Shown piece after piece: positions 63,264 to 64,000 of a DNA stretch of 64,000 nt. Position numbers and translations under genes: made by a program. The stretch is from QHWT01 sp963755695 (GTDB lineage: Bacteria; Acidobacteriota; Vicinamibacteria; Vicinamibacterales; 2-12-FULL-66-21), in the NCBI GenBank assembly GCA_963755695.1, contig CAVWLB010000008.1, positions 1,736,001 through 1,800,000 of the forward strand. The letters run 5' to 3'. The notes beneath the pieces were generated by a model, which worked only from the letters and a program-made list of their open reading frames with translations, was not told the DNA's origin and did not search any database. Each line of letters begins with the position of its first letter. The stretch's first letter is position 1.

Positions 63264-64000
63264 ATGCGCCGTTTGTCGTTGTCCTCTGTGATTATTCTTC
63301 TCATGACCTGGGCCATTCGAGCGCAGGTGAGTCAGGTCACGAACGATCGGGCCGGTCAGCCGACGGGGACGAATCTCACCGAGACCATCCTGACCGCGGC
63401 AAATGTGAAGGTCGTTGGTTTCGGAAAGCTCTACTCATACCCGGTTGACGGCCCGGTTTCTGCACAGCCCTGGTATGCCGCCGGCGTGACGATCAACGGT
63501 GTGCGCCACAACGTGCTCTACGTCGCCACGACCCATCACAAGTTGTACGCGTTTGACGCCGATGCTCCATCGGCCACGCCGCTCCAGATAACGCTGGCCG
63601 ATGACACCAGGGCGGCAACGACGGCGGACGTGAGCAGGGCAGGTTCCGTGTCATGGGAGTCGCCGGGTGATGGTCCTCTCGGCTACTTGTGGGCACAGAA
63701 CGACGTCCTCAAGGCGTATTGTCTGAGCGCTGGCCGCATCGTGTTCCCCGCCTACATGAACGGCGAGGTGCTCGCACCGCGGCACTCGGGCGCGTCTCTC
63801 GCACTTTCTGCGAATGGCCGCACGACCGGGTCCGGGATCGTCTGGGCCTCGATGCCCGCGAGTGACGCCGGAATCCAGGGACAAGCCGGCGGCGTCCTGA
63901 GGGCGTTCGATGCCGAAACACTGAGACAGATCTGGACGAGCGAGCAGAATCCTGCCCGCGATCGCTCGGGCGTGGTGTCACCGTCCGTCGCACCACTCGC
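63264..64000 (+). CDS. Secreted PQQ-like beta-propeller protein, 3' truncated by the window
   Basis: The frame is open from ATG 63264 (or GTG 63252) to the right edge, about 245 residues. Signal peptide MRRLSLSSVIILLMTWAIRA. The mature part reads KLYSYPVDGPVSAQPWYAAG, HNVLYVATTHHKLYAFDADA, LGYLWAQNDVLKAYCLSAGR and GGVLRAFDAETLRQIWTSEQ, i.e. consecutive quinoprotein-like WD/PQQ propeller blades. The catalytic part, if any, lies beyond the window. Confidence 0.8.
   Translation, partial: MRRLSLSSVIILLMTWAIRAQVSQVTNDRAGQPTGTNLTETILTAANVKVVGFGKLYSYPVDGPVSAQPWYAAGVTINGVRHNVLYVATTHHKLYAFDADAPSATPLQITLADDTRAATTADVSRAGSVSWESPGDGPLGYLWAQNDVLKAYCLSAGRIVFPAYMNGEVLAPRHSGASLALSANGRTTGSGIVWASMPASDAGIQGQAGGVLRAFDAETLRQIWTSEQNPARDRSGVVSPSVAPL

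Overview
The window looks like a high-GC Acidobacteriota chromosome, probably of the Vicinamibacteria type. This is inferred from gene content: a MacB/FtsX-type orphan ABC permease of the acidobacterial kind, a fused transaldolase/phosphoglucose isomerase, a paired M16 peptidase locus, a signal-peptide-bearing PQQ dehydrogenase with an inserted cytochrome c, and a separate LigC-like ligase and LigD-type polymerase. No 16S rRNA gene is present, so the taxonomy is only suggestive. Layout. 0-10 kb: the 3' part of rel (stringent response) ending in an unusual 195-bp tandem repeat, then ridA, rpmB, two conserved unknowns, a dksA-like gene, lon, a histone-deacetylase-fold amidohydrolase and a NUDIX hydrolase. 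9.3-13.9 kb: ileS-lspA-rluD on the minus strand. 14-18.8 kb: an exported protein, an M16 peptidase pair, a GNAT protein and a HIT protein. 18.8-21.5 kb: moaE-moaD and prfA-prmC. 21.5-27 kb: a 5.5-kb integrated element bounded by identical 38-bp direct repeats. It carries a tyrosine recombinase, small cargo genes and a deleted IS3 copy, and it sits exactly at the thiD/moaE junction. 27-36.9 kb: thiD, bioY, a tightly overlapping aspA - methyltransferase - polyprenyl synthase - phosphodiesterase operon, fumarase and a stand-alone phosphoglucose isomerase. 36.9-42.7 kb: erpA, a PHP phosphoesterase, a degenerate ABC ATPase, a long inverted repeat, sodC, a HAD phosphatase, the selenocysteine tRNA, a DUF218 protein, a cold-shock protein and a MocA-like nucleotidyltransferase. 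42.9-55 kb: secreted and envelope enzymes, the repair ligase and polymerase, a large ABC permease, a quinohemoprotein and a type II NADH dehydrogenase. 55-61 kb: a clean sugar-phosphate operon (tal-pgi, gnd, zwf, polyphosphate/ROK glucokinase). 61-64 kb: a type-B carboxylesterase and the start of a secreted beta-propeller. Function. Most genes are housekeeping: translation (ileS, prfA, prmC, rpmB, selC), cofactors (moaD/E, thiD, bioY, mocA), central carbon metabolism and stress. Sequence quality is uneven. Blocks at about 11.4-13.8, 14-16.5, 19-21.4, 27-28.7, 31.6-36.7, 43.3-43.5 and 52.5-53.7 kb contain many single-base shifts in genes that must be functional, while multi-kb genes between them (lon, the 804-aa permease, the 962-aa tal-pgi) are intact. 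The best explanation is residual consensus error. The genes concerned are annotated here as single disrupted coding regions.
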